From Euglena gracilis (lineage: Eukaryota; Euglenida; Euglenophyceae; Euglenales): a stretch of 64,000 nucleotides of DNA. This document shows positions 1-9,757 of this stretch, piece after piece. The stretch is taken from assembly GCA_039621445.1 (NCBI GenBank), contig CP154954.1, positions 10,807,521 through 10,871,520 on the forward strand, given 5' to 3'. Numbering within the stretch: the first letter of the stretch is position 1; each line of letters starts with the position of its first letter. The translations under genes and the position numbers were made by a program. The notes beneath the pieces are model-generated. The model did not search any database and was not told the origin of the DNA. It worked only from the letters and a program-made list of their open reading frames with translations.

Positions 1-807
1 TTTCGGGGGGTCTGGAAATGACGATGACCGAAATACCGTCCCCTTGTAATCCTGCAATACTTCATCCCTCAACTTGGCCACCCGTTCATCCTCTTTTTGG
101 TCCTCCCCCTCCCTTGCAATTATCATTTGGTTGATAACTTGCACTGGGGGGTCACTTCCCTCCAAATTTCTGGCAACCTCCCCCAAGTCCTCGTCACTCA
201 AAAAGTGCAATTCCTGGTCCAACCCTTCCAAAGGCAAACAAAGACCACGTTTTTGCAACCCACACGAAGACCCCTCCGCCGCAGTCACACTGTCCACTGA
301 AAAATTTGTGTCATCCTGAATTTTTGTGGACCCCTCCATCTTTCAACACCCCGCAAAAAAACCAGGTCGGGGCTGTCTTTCACCAACGCCTTGTGGTGTG
401 GAAAAATTCACAGTTTTGCCTCCGCCAACCAAGGATTAGAAAGAATTGCCTCAACTTTGATGTTTGCCTCATGAAATTCAACCTCACATTCCACACACTC
501 AGGGTCCCTTTCCTCATTCCAGCTTTGTTGAAGGATCATTTTCACCTTAGCACATCTGCTCCCCCCCCGTCAAAGTTTGCCCATTGGCAGTTTCAAACCT
601 TAACGGGTCCTCAGCAAGATACACTAGGTGGTCCCCTATCAACCCTTGTCGAATGAGGTTTGTCCTCGTGTCAATCAAAATTCGGGCTGTTTTCTCCTCC
701 CCATTTGCCAACCGTATCTGTGTTTTTAACAGCAGTTGTCTGTCCTCCCCAAGTTTCTTCGCTCCTCCCCGAGTTTTTGTCCCCCTCAACGTGCTTTTTT
801 CAGCCAC
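1..807 (-). pseudogene. Ty3/gypsy-type pol fragment: retropepsin-like protease and following linker
   Basis: Read on the minus strand, 807-547 gives a retropepsin-like stretch: hydrophobic-ILIDTRTN-LIRQGLI, where the usual catalytic triplet DTG is DTR, followed by a TANGQTL-like flap region. A C-homopolymer at about 560-567 breaks the frame. After it the protein resumes with an ILSNPWLAEAKL motif, matching the I-L-G-x-P-W-L end of gypsy proteases. Minus 311-1 is open to the window edge and reads as an acidic linker ending near FRSSSFPDPP, as expected just before reverse transcriptase, which would lie outside the window. The altered catalytic motif and the frame break suggest a dead copy, although homopolymer sequencing error could explain the frame break. 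Confidence 0.55.
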
Positions 808-1266
808 ACCAATTTTCTCTTCCCTGGGGCTGCCCCCCCCCCCTGGGAGGGTTGCCTTCTATCGATCAACAAGGCCCACACCCCCCAACGGGTACCCCTC
901 AAAATACTCCCATCATCCTCAGACAACTTTGTCCCCTTGGGAAAATAAATCTTTTTGACAGCCGTAGCCAACAGATTTTTAACCCACCTCCTACTCCAGT
1001 CTGGGCAAATACAAATTGCCCGACACGTCAATTTTCAGATTGGGGATACCAAAAACCAACCCCGATCTGGGGGAGTGAAAATCTGAGCAAGCTGCAGAAC
1101 AAACTCTGCGATGGCCAGACCTGCCCGAATTTTATTACTGAGGGGAGGAGTCACCGAGAAAAGCTGGGAGGGTAGGGAATATCAGTTGGCACCCAGAAAA
1201 AATGGAGGATGCCCAAGCAACTGGTGGATAATTTGTTAACCGTGTTGGAACAAAAAAGCGGATAAC

Positions 1267-1343
1267 GTGACCCCCCCCCCCTATTTGTCCCCCCCCCCTA
1301 ATTGGCCAGAGCCCAGGTGGCCAATTAGGGGGGGGGGGGTTAC
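1267..1343. repeat. C-tract/G-tract inverted repeat
   Basis: The segment opens with GTGA and a C-tract, contains CTAATTGGCC and, after a short spacer, GGCCAATTAG, and closes with a G-tract and TTAC. It can fold into a hairpin. It separates the protease piece from the methyltransferase piece. Confidence 0.75.
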
Positions 1344-1414
1344 TCATTTCAAGGGAAAATGCCTTTATTCGGGTGTTTTACGGGGGTTCGCGACTATGAA
1401 GGACGGGGTCCAAG

Positions 1415-1530
1415 TGGCCAATTAGGGGGGGGGTAGGGGTAACCCCCCCCCTAATTGTCCCCCCCCCCCCTAATTGGCCAGAAGGGGGGTCCGGGCCGCC
1501 CGGAGGGCGGCCAAATAGGGGGGGGGGGTG
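1415..1530. repeat. Second copy of the CCCCTAATTGGCC inverted-repeat family
   Basis: Two facing CCAATTAG/CTAATTGG blocks with long G and C tracts, plus GGCCGCCCGGAGGGCGGCC, form a nested palindrome. It uses the same core words as 1267-1343, so both belong to one short inverted-repeat family. Confidence 0.7.
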
Positions 1531-1639
1531 TTGGTAGGGTTATGCTCTTAGGAAAGTTTGAATGGATGAAATTGAGAAAGAATTTCAGGTTACGCAGAAA
1601 GGGATTGTTTTGCAACCAGCCAAAATGCCAGGTGTGAAA

Positions 1640-1951
1640 AGTTTTGTGGTGCGGATGATGATGGCATGAAAAAGGAATGGGGGGCGGACGAAACGTTGTT
1701 GATGAACCCCCCCTGGACTTTGTGGCCTGAGGTGGCTGAAAAATTGAAAAATTCCAATAATCAACATGGACAAAAGTCAGATTTTGAACACCGGGTCTTT
1801 TCCGCAAAAGCCCATGAAAGGGATTCTCACTCCACCACAACTTTGGTTTGAAATATTCGACAATTTCCAAAGTTTTTTTGACCAGCCAATCTGCCCCCTC
1901 CAAATTTCTGACTCCCAACGTTTTCGCCACGGTATATTCTGTACATGGCAA
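1640..1951 (-). pseudogene. Cytosine-5 DNA methyltransferase-like fragment (retrotransposon-associated)
   Basis: The minus frame from 1951 downward reads ...GADWLVKKTLEIVEYF, then PKLWWSENPFHGLLRKRPG, then a VDYWNF stretch. This matches the region around catalytic motif IV of Dcm-type cytosine methyltransferases that carry ENP: an L-x3-L-x-I-I-x-Y-F-x-P helix, then ENP-x-x-G, then a VDY element. The catalytic PCQ motif and the target-recognition domain are not visible, so only a middle part is present. Cytosine methyltransferases captured by retrotransposons are known in some algae and dinoflagellates; the flanking gypsy pieces make that the likely context here. It lies head to head with the reverse transcriptase fragment, with a G-tract at the boundary. 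Confidence 0.55.
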
Positions 1952-1987
1952 CCCCGCAGCGATGATCTGAAAATATCCGGGGGGGGG

Positions 1988-2835
1988 ACCTCCAATATCT
2001 CAAGGCGATGCAGCTACCCCCTACCAAAAATTGAAGACATTTTGGTCAAACATGGAGCAAACCAAATGTTTTCGATTATCGATTTGAAGCAAGCTTTTCA
2101 CCAACAACCCTTACACCCAGAAAGCCGACCCATAACGTGTTGTTCCCCCAAAGGCATTTTTCAGTGGAGGGTAAATGTAATGGGTTTGACGAATGCCCCC
2201 CAACAATTTCAGCAAATGATCGATGACCGTTTGACACCAGTAAGTGATATAGCCACAGGGTGCATAGACGACATACTGGTACACATGAAAAAGATTTCAG
2301 GAGGGTGTTGGAAGTGCTCAAAACAGAACATTTGGAGGCTGGTGAATTCAAAGCCAAACTTTTTGTGGAGGAGGGTGAATTTGTGGATAGATTTTAGGAA
2401 ATGGGACTAGGAGGCCAGCACCGGGTAAGTTACGAGCGATCGAAAAGTGGGAAGTTCCAAAAAATTACGGCTTTGAGGGCCTTTTTGTGATTCACAAATT
2501 ATTACAATGCACACATTCACATGTATGTGGAAGTAGCTGCCGATTGCAAGACAAATTGAAAGTCCCCAGGGAGCTGGGAAAGAAAGGAAGTCGAAAACCT
2601 GCGGAATTTGATGGGGCGGATTTAAAAGCTTTTGAGGAGCTGAAAAAAAGGTTGTGTTCGGGCCTAATGTTGCAACGAGTAGACCCAGATAAACTCTTTG
2701 TGCTAAGGGTTGATCACATCCTGGGCTGTGGGTCTTCCTCTCCCCTCCTTCATTTGCTCTACTAACGTTGCCCCCACGGCGTACCCACTGGCATGAGAAA
2801 AAAACTGTGCCAGTGGCCTTTCTGTCTCAACACCG
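1988..2835 (+). pseudogene. Ty3/gypsy-type reverse transcriptase and RNase H fragment
   Basis: The plus frame shows the classic order: YPLPKIEDIL, SIIDLKQAFHQ, a FQWRVNVMGLTNAPQQFQ stretch and CIDDILVH (the catalytic box reads IDD where Y-x-D-D is usual). A frame break follows near 2400. From 2560 the RT/RNase H junction is visible (KAFEELKKRLCS-like, then KLFVLRVD), and near 2800 there is a PVAFLSQH piece of RNase H, again after a frame break. Integrase and LTRs were not found. It points away from the protease and methyltransferase pieces, so either two copies are juxtaposed or one element is rearranged. Confidence 0.75.
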
Positions 2836-3870
2836 GGGGGGGGGGGGCCAACTGTACTGCCAACCCCCCCCCCTCAAAATCGGCCAAAAAACCAGCACCG
2901 AAGGCGCCGGAATTTTTTTAAAGGCCTTTTTTTTGGTCTAAAAAGGCCATTTTTGGTGTCAAAATTTCATCTGTCTCGGGGGGGTCGGCACTGGGGGGGG
3001 GGGCGAAAATCCCAACTGAAACCGTGTTTGGGCCGATTTCGAGACTTTAAAAGTCTTAAATCTTTGCCCAAAACACGGTTTCAAACAAGAACAGTGTTTT
3101 GGGCCAAGGTTTTAGGGGGGCCCAGGGGCTCCCCCTAACTCTTGGCCCAAACACAGTTCTTGACACAGTACAGGGGGGGGGGTCCCCCAAAAACCCCAAC
3201 TGTACTGCCGTCGCCCCACTGGTACCACGCTTTCCTACCCAGTTGGTAATCCTACCCAGTTGGACTCCTTGCTGCTGCATAACTCGGTCCAGGCGGAAGT
3301 TGGGGCTTTTAACGTTGATTGGTTTCTCCACAGCTTCCTTATGGTTGGTCTGCGTTGCTTTGTGGTTGACTTTTGGTGGACACGAACAATGGCTGGCCGA
3401 TGGCTGCACCGGGCTATCCTTTGCAGCCTTCTTCTTTGCTTCTTTGGAACATGTTATATCAAACAAGGTTGATTTCAAAATTTGTAATTTTTTATTCAGA
3501 CTTTTGTTGCTGTCATGCAAGGAGACTCTCTCCCCCCCTTTTTTTGTTTGGAGTTACTTTTCCGTGAGCAAATGAAATTCCTGGATCTATTTTTGACAAG
3601 TTTCGAAAAATAGCCACATATTACACTGGTAGCCACCCAACTTGTAAACCCGGGGTTTATGGGATCTGTTTTGGTTAGCCAAAGGTTTATAAATGGGGTG
3701 TTAATAAGTCAAGGAATTGTCGGTGAAAACCTGACCCCCCAACATGACCCCCAAATCCACCGAAATCGGCAGTTTTCGGTAGATTTGGTCAAAAATGATG
3801 ATGGTGATGGTCGGCCGCAAAAAAAAAATGCCAAAAATGAGTTTTCGGGTGGTTTGCGGCTGAAAAAGTC
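2836..3870. other. No recognised gene; G-tract-rich spacer
   Basis: Several G-runs, a short direct duplication of GGCCCAAACACGG-type words around 3020-3160, and a 154-codon minus ORF (3056-3520) rich in K, N and Q that could be gag debris. I do not recognise a domain. Confidence 0.4.
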
Positions 3871-4201
3871 GTCCCTGGCGGGGGGTTGCTATATCCTGGG
3901 GGGGGGGGGAGTGGGGGTCGACCGAGAGCGACCATGGTCGCTCTCGGTCGATCTCAATCGTGGGCCTGTGAATGTCAAAAAGTGTTTAACCGGGCAAATT
4001 GCCGCAACATACAAGCAAAAGGCGTTACACACACAAGGGATTTTGTTATTTTAGGGCCCTGGAACAGTTGCCTACGCCGCTACATGGCAAAAAAGGTGAA
4101 AAAAAATCCCGGTAGGAATCACCCATAGCGACCGAGAGCGACCATGGTCGACCCCCACTACCCCCCCCCCCCAGGCCAGAACCGGGAGCCGTCCCTGGCG
4201 G
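3871..4201. mobile_element. Short inverted-repeat element flanked by an 11-bp direct repeat
   Basis: GTCCCTGGCGG occurs at 3871-3881 and again at 4191-4201. Between them, terminal inverted repeats begin with CCTGGGGGGGG (3895) and end with CCCCCCCCAGG (4175), followed inward on both sides by a GTCGACC / CGACCATGGTCG palindrome with GAGAGCGACC. Layout: direct repeat, a few loosely paired bases, G-tract, palindromic core. There is no coding capacity, so a MITE-like non-autonomous element is likely. Confidence 0.7.
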
Positions 4202-5130
4202 CTTTCAAAAATTTTCTTCCCCAGGGGGGGTTATGGTTGGTTGGCCCGAGGGGGGGGGGTATAAGCAGAGGGCAGATATGAGTGAAGGGGTCGGTGCGAA
4301 AGCGTGGGAAAATTATTTGGAATTGCTCCAAAGGTGGCCCAATATTTTGTGGGGGGGGGGTCCCGTGCGAGGTGGGCCTCCCTCTCAAACCCCATCTCAG
4401 AGAAGCTTGAATGCAGTGGGTGTATGAAATCAACCGTGGTTGCACTCTTTCTCCTCCAATTGCATCGATAAAATTATTTTCATCTCCCCAACCATTTACT
4501 GCAATACCACACACGATGGTAGCAGCTCCACGCGCTTTTGTGTTTTACCATATGCGCCAAAGGGACGAGCAAACGCCTCCAACAATGGGGGCTTTGCATG
4601 GCGACCCTTTTGGGATGAACTCGCAAAGGAAAGAGCATGTGGAGGGCGAAGTTCACCCCAGTGGTGATATGGTGTGTCTACCATGTGTATTGCCACATCC
4701 TGAGTGCCAAACGGTAGACTGGGGGGGGGGTAGTGGGTAGTCGGCCGACTAGTCGACCGACTAGTCGGCCGACCAATTGGGTATTCGGCCGACTAATTGG
4801 TCGGCCGACTAGTCGGCGGACCAATTGGGTAGTCGGCCGACTAGTCGGCCGACAACCCCGACTAGTCGGCCGACTACCCACTCTAATGTATTAACGGGTC
4901 AAAACCGCCGACTTTTAAGCCCCCCCTCCGGGAAATTTTTTTTTGTCTAAATCACCTCAACACCAGTCAAAACCCACCCAAATGGCTCCAGAACCCCCCA
5001 AGCGGGGGTGAATATGCAAAAAAATTGGGGAAAATGTCCATTTTGGGCCACTTTTGACAAAAGTACACCTCCCATTGAATTTTCAATGTAAGTCAAAATT
5101 TGCACAAAAAAAGGTATTATCCCTCCAAGT

Positions 5131-5402
5131 CTATTGCCAATATAGAAGGGATTTTGTTATTTGAGGGGGGGGTGCGGGGGGGGGGGGCGGAGCCCCCCCC
5201 CCCCCCCGCCTATGCCAAAGTGAGCCACAAGAACGACTTAGCCCCCGAGTATGTTGCCAACACAGAAGGGATTTTGTTATTTGAGGGGGGGTGTGGGGGG
5301 GGGGGGGGCGGAGCCCCCCCCCCCACCTATGCCAAAGTGAGCCACAAGAACGACTTAGCCCCCGAGTATGTTGCCAACACAGAAGGGATTTTGTTATTTG
5401 AG
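5131..5402. repeat. Tandem repeat, about 117-120 bp, three copies
   Basis: ATTTTGTTATTTGAGG recurs at 5151, 5271 and 5388. Each is preceded by GTTGCCAACACAGAAGG or a variant and followed by a G-tract/C-tract hairpin and CACAAGAACGACTTAGCC. A related block (CACAAGGGATTTTGTTAT) lies inside the neighbouring element near 4030. Confidence 0.8.
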
Positions 5403-5464
5403 GTGATGCATGCAGATTGCAGATTGCATTTCTAAAGGATTTTAATGTACCATGCCCCCAATGC

Positions 5465-5930
5465 CCACCCCCCCCCCCCCCCCCCCCCCCAATGCCCCCC
5501 CCAACCCCCCCTGCCCCCCACCCATCCCCACCCCCCCCCCCCCCCCCCCCACCCTCCACCCCCCCCCGAGCTATTCCCGTCCCCGGGACCCTTTACGGCC
5601 CAATGGGAACAGTACGGGGGGGGGGGAACAGCTCGGGGGGGGGGACCTAGGTCCCCCACCCCAAGCTATTCCCATACCCGACCCTCAGGCAACCCAAAAG
5701 GGGTCATTTTTGGCAACTTTTTGGATGTAAAAAAAAAAGGTCAATTTTGAGCACATTTGCCAAAAGGTGATTTTTGAAAATGGTCCAAAAACGTCGATTT
5801 TTGACCACTTTCTTAGGAAGTTCTTTATAAAAAGTGCTATGACAGTGAGCTATTCCCGTACCCCCAATGGGAATAGCTCGGGGGGGGGGAATAGCTCGGG
5901 GGGGGGAATAGCTCGGGGGGGGGGGGATGG
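5465..5930. repeat. C-tract and G-tract rich core
   Basis: Long runs of C (5468-5575) and G (5618-5650, 5878-5927) separated by GAGCTATTCCCGT / GGGAATAGCTCGG words that are mutual inverted repeats. The proline- or glycine-rich frames here are composition artefacts. Confidence 0.7.
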
Positions 5931-6371
5931 TAATCCCTGTTTCATCATTGGTTTTTTACCCCTCCGGACCCCCATCAAGGGCCCACCGACCCCCCACTGA
6001 CCAAAGATTTCCATCTGGGGGTGTTTATTTTAGGCGTAAGACACTTATTTGGACCCATCCGGACCATTTCCGGGTGATTTGGGCCCACCACAGACCATTT
6101 TTATGACCGCCGACTAGCCACCGACTAGTTTGCGTTGGATTTTGTTCATGGGGGGGGAGCTTAAAAATCGGCGGTTTTGACCCGTTAGTACATTAGAGTG
6201 GGTAGTCGGCCGACTAGTTGGCTGACTGCCCACTACCCCCCCCCCCCCTGTCTCGCCGACTAGCTACCGACTAGGCCTAGTCGGCGGACCAATTGGGTAG
6301 TCGGCCGACTAGTCGGCCGACTACCCACTACCCCCCCCCCCCCAGTCTACCGCCTTGCGCCCACATCCTGA

Positions 6372-8378
6372 TCATTCTTGTGTAAATTTATCACAAAAAG
6401 TGGGTAGGATGCTTTGGGTGAAGAAAAAAGCCGGCACCCTGAACGTCGCCATTATTTCAACATCCATCTTGCTTCTTTTTAATTAGAAAGCCCCCCTTTG
6501 TGGGTGGCCTGCCCCGGATTCCGGTGCAAAGAGCCAGTGAATTTGAAAGGCCTTCGGAAGGCCCGATTTTGGAGCCCCCCCCAAACCTCGTTCATCCCAA
6601 CCCCTTCGCCTGGGACCACGTTTGTTGGGTCAGGGGGGGCAAGGATTTATATCGAGAACTGCACAGATGCCGGTTTGGGCAAGGAGCCAGTGCTTGGGAC
6701 GCCGGTTCGGGCGGTAGCCCAAACTGGCGTCCCAGGCACCGGCTTCACGGCCGAACCGGTGTATGGGACACACCGTTTCTCCGAACCGGTGGCTGAGGAA
6801 TCACGGCCAATTTCGTCCCAAATACCCATGTTTGGGGCAGTTTTGGGCGATTTTGGCCGAAATGGGCCGCCGGTTGCAATTGGCAGATTCCACACTTCTG
6901 AGGCCATGTTGCTCAACAATCGAAGCTCTTCTCAAGGGCTTTCAGCAGATGGCCTCAGAATTTCGCCATAATGCACATTGCTCGTATTTTCAGCAATCGT
7001 GTGTTCCGAAATTTGACATCTGAATTTGTCAAATCCCAAATCTCAGGTTGCATATTGCACATCAAAGGAAAGCTCTCCCCAAGACCTTTCGCTTGGTAGC
7101 CACAGAACTCAACTACAATGCACAGCGCTCTGAAAATTGGCGATCACATTTTCTGACCCTGTTTGCAAAGTCGAAATTCCATTTCAGCTGCCATGTTGCC
7201 CTTCGATTGAAAGCTCTTCTCAAGGGCAGATGGCCTTAGATTCAGCCACGTTGCATGGTATTCTATTTCAGAAATTCCCCAAAATTGTTGTGCAAAGAAC
7301 CCCAATTTCTGGCATAAGACCTCCCAAAAAAGAAACTGCTCAGATGTTATTGCCACATGTCTACAAACCCTTTTGGATACTTTCTGGCACTTTTTATTTT
7401 GGGTCCAGACGCCGGTTTCATGCCTGAACCTGCATCTGGGATGCCGGTTCGGCGCAGAAATTTCCCGCCCGAGTTGGCATCCCAGACGCTGGTTCGGGCG
7501 TGAACCCAGAGCCCCCAGACACGGTTTCAAAATTTTCGAAATGGACACTTTTGGAGGTTTTTTAAACGCTTTTGGTAGCAGTTGACAATCAATTCCAACA
7601 CAACAACAACATTTATGACTTGTGGTATCCAACCCCCCCCCCCACCGTTGTTGTCCTAAGCCCTCTCCAAATCCAGCTTGCCATTGGTGATGATGGGTTA
7701 CATTAACCTTTTTTCCCACCCTAAACTTTGTTCCATTTACATTTTCCCTGAAAAGCCCAACAAAAAATCTTTCAAATCAAGAAATCAAAAAATCAAAAAT
7801 CTTTCTGCCAGTGAGAATTTTATGAAGAACAGTGATAATTTCAAAGTCTGCAACAATTACTGCCTAAAACTCGCCGACATTCTCCACATCTTAAATTGTA
7901 TTGCGAAATAATCACAAAAAGGGCAGAAAAATGAAGTGTTTTACTCATGTTGTTCACATTTTAATTTCCAACGCGTGGACCAACACTTCGAAAGAAAACA
8001 GGCGATTTGTACTGTCCCCCCCCCCCCGCACAGGTCATTTACAGAGGAGGTGGTCTGAGGGCAGCAACACAAGTGCATAATTGGGGCCCCTCAGGGTTCA
8101 ATATCAGGAGGAACTGAGGTTTGGGGGGGGTCCCCCACCCCACCCTGGACCATTGGTTGTGGGGTCCAGATCCCCCCACGTGCCAAGGGTAGCCCAGGGG
8201 AGAGCCAGGAGCCTCTCAAATTCTCCTCCAGTGTGCGTATTACTTTCTCTTTTCTTTGCTAAGAAATTTTCCCTCAAAACTGCACAAAATCTGTAACTCA
8301 GTCAACTTTTCGGCCCAGAGCTTTGTCCGATTGATAAGCCACTCAACACCCCCTCCCCCCCCTTCCCCCCCTCCCCAG
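6372..8378. other. No recognised gene; diverged dispersed repeats
   Basis: AAGCTCTTCTCAAGGGC followed by CAGATGGCCT appears near 6923 and again near 7211 in otherwise similar context, and GCCGGTTCGGGC-type words recur at 6700-6790 and 7410-7505. No domain is recognised on either strand. Upstream exons of the CPBP gene may lie here but I could not identify them. Confidence 0.4.
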
Positions 8379-8514
8379 TTGATCCCAGGTGCGGTGCTGG
8401 CCGTGGGCGTGCTCCTCACCTGCCTCATTGCAAAATTGCAACAGTATGGCAGCCGCTCCAGCCTGGAGGCCCAAGAGCATCGGGAGATGGAGGCGCTGAT
8501 GATGGCCGCTACAG
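8379..8514 (+). CDS. CPBP gene, first exon found
   Basis: Begins after CCCTCCCCAG (good acceptor) in phase 0 and ends before GTGGCTG in phase 1. It encodes one membrane helix ([15 protein letters not shown]) followed by a charged stretch with [15 protein letters not shown]. Real upstream coding sequence must exist because there is no start Met in frame before the acceptor. Confidence 0.65.
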
Positions 8515-9725
8515 GTGGCTGCGTTCTGCTTGCTTACTCTTCCCGCCCAGAAGTTATAATCTGCCTTTACTCATTATCTATCCAGCGATTTTATTTTTTG
8601 ATACAAAATGCAACTCAGAAATACCATAACAATCCGTCAATGAAAAACTTGATATTTGGTACTTTTATCATTATTTCACATTGAAATCAGCCTTTGCTGC
8701 TTGACTCTGAAAGAAACTTTGAACACAGTACAAATGGCCACTTAAGAGGAAATGTTCAAGAAAGATTAAATTGAATGACATCATTTTGGATTGTGAGACA
8801 GTTTTCCCCATGACACCAAGGACTTTGAGATACATTTTTATTTGGCTGCTGCTTTCCCAAAATCAATTTTGCAATTACTCTCACCCCCCTATTTGGCATT
8901 GCTTCAGACCCCCCCATTAACCAATTGGGGGGGGGGCTTGAGGACCCCTACCCCTAATTTTTTTCCTGTGCAAATTTGTTGATTTTTTGTGCATGGCTGG
9001 ATTCGCCATGTCTTTTCCTTTCCAGCAATTTTAAGATTTTCGATTTTCGGACGTTTCTGGGAATTTTTGAGCCTTTTTTGCGGCCTTGCCGAAATTCGCC
9101 TGACTTGTCCCGGAGGCCAATTGGCCAATGGGGGGCAAATGGCGAAAGTACCTCATTTCTTTTGTGTGCTCAAGCTGAACAAACCTGGAGTTCAGAAACG
9201 ATTCCAATTAGTTTTCTATTTCCAATGCATTCTATTTGGTTGCTTTCTCTTTCTCAGGCGAAATTGAGGAAGATGGTCAACGGTCGTTTGCATTTCCAAA
9301 GGTTTCCTTCCGTGGTGTCAACATGACGCAACAACAGCCCACCAACAACATGAGACACAACATTTAATACACGTTTTCAACTAATGTGCAAAGTATTACA
9401 GTTATTGCTTTCTGTGACTGTAAGGTGAGTTTGAAAACTCACCTTGCAACCCTCAAGGCACACAGCTGAAGTGGGGTATGATGTTGTGTCATATGTGTTG
9501 TGTGATGAGCTTGTTGATGTCCCCAGGAGCCCCCTCCCAATTAACAACCCTCCCCTCAAATCAGAAGCTTCCGACCAATAATTCAAGAAGCAGCCTTCAA
9601 GGCGGCCCAGCACATTCGACCGAACATTGGTAGAAAATGGATGGAAAATTTGCAATCTTTTCATCATCATCATCATCACCACCACCACCACCACCACCAC
9701 CACCACCACCACCACCACCACCACC

Positions 9726-9757
<32 letters not shown>

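Larger units (their letters stand above)
4693..6371. mobile_element. 1.66-kb non-autonomous TIR element with 11-bp target-site duplication
   Basis: CCACATCCTGA flanks the element at 4693-4703 and 6361-6371. The terminal inverted repeats start CGGTAGACTGGGG (4711 onward; mirror image ending at 6352), pass through arrays of TAGTCGGCCGACTAG-type units (4730-4878 and 6198-6328) and continue for roughly 65 more bp of near-perfect inverted repeat (4879-4925 against 6150-6197). The interior has no credible ORF. It holds a three-copy tandem repeat and long C/G tracts. The duplication is seen directly; the transposase superfamily is unknown. Confidence 0.85.

Noticed and set aside
5100-5750. Proline- or glycine-rich ORFs
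   Set aside because: Produced by C and G homopolymers inside a non-coding element.
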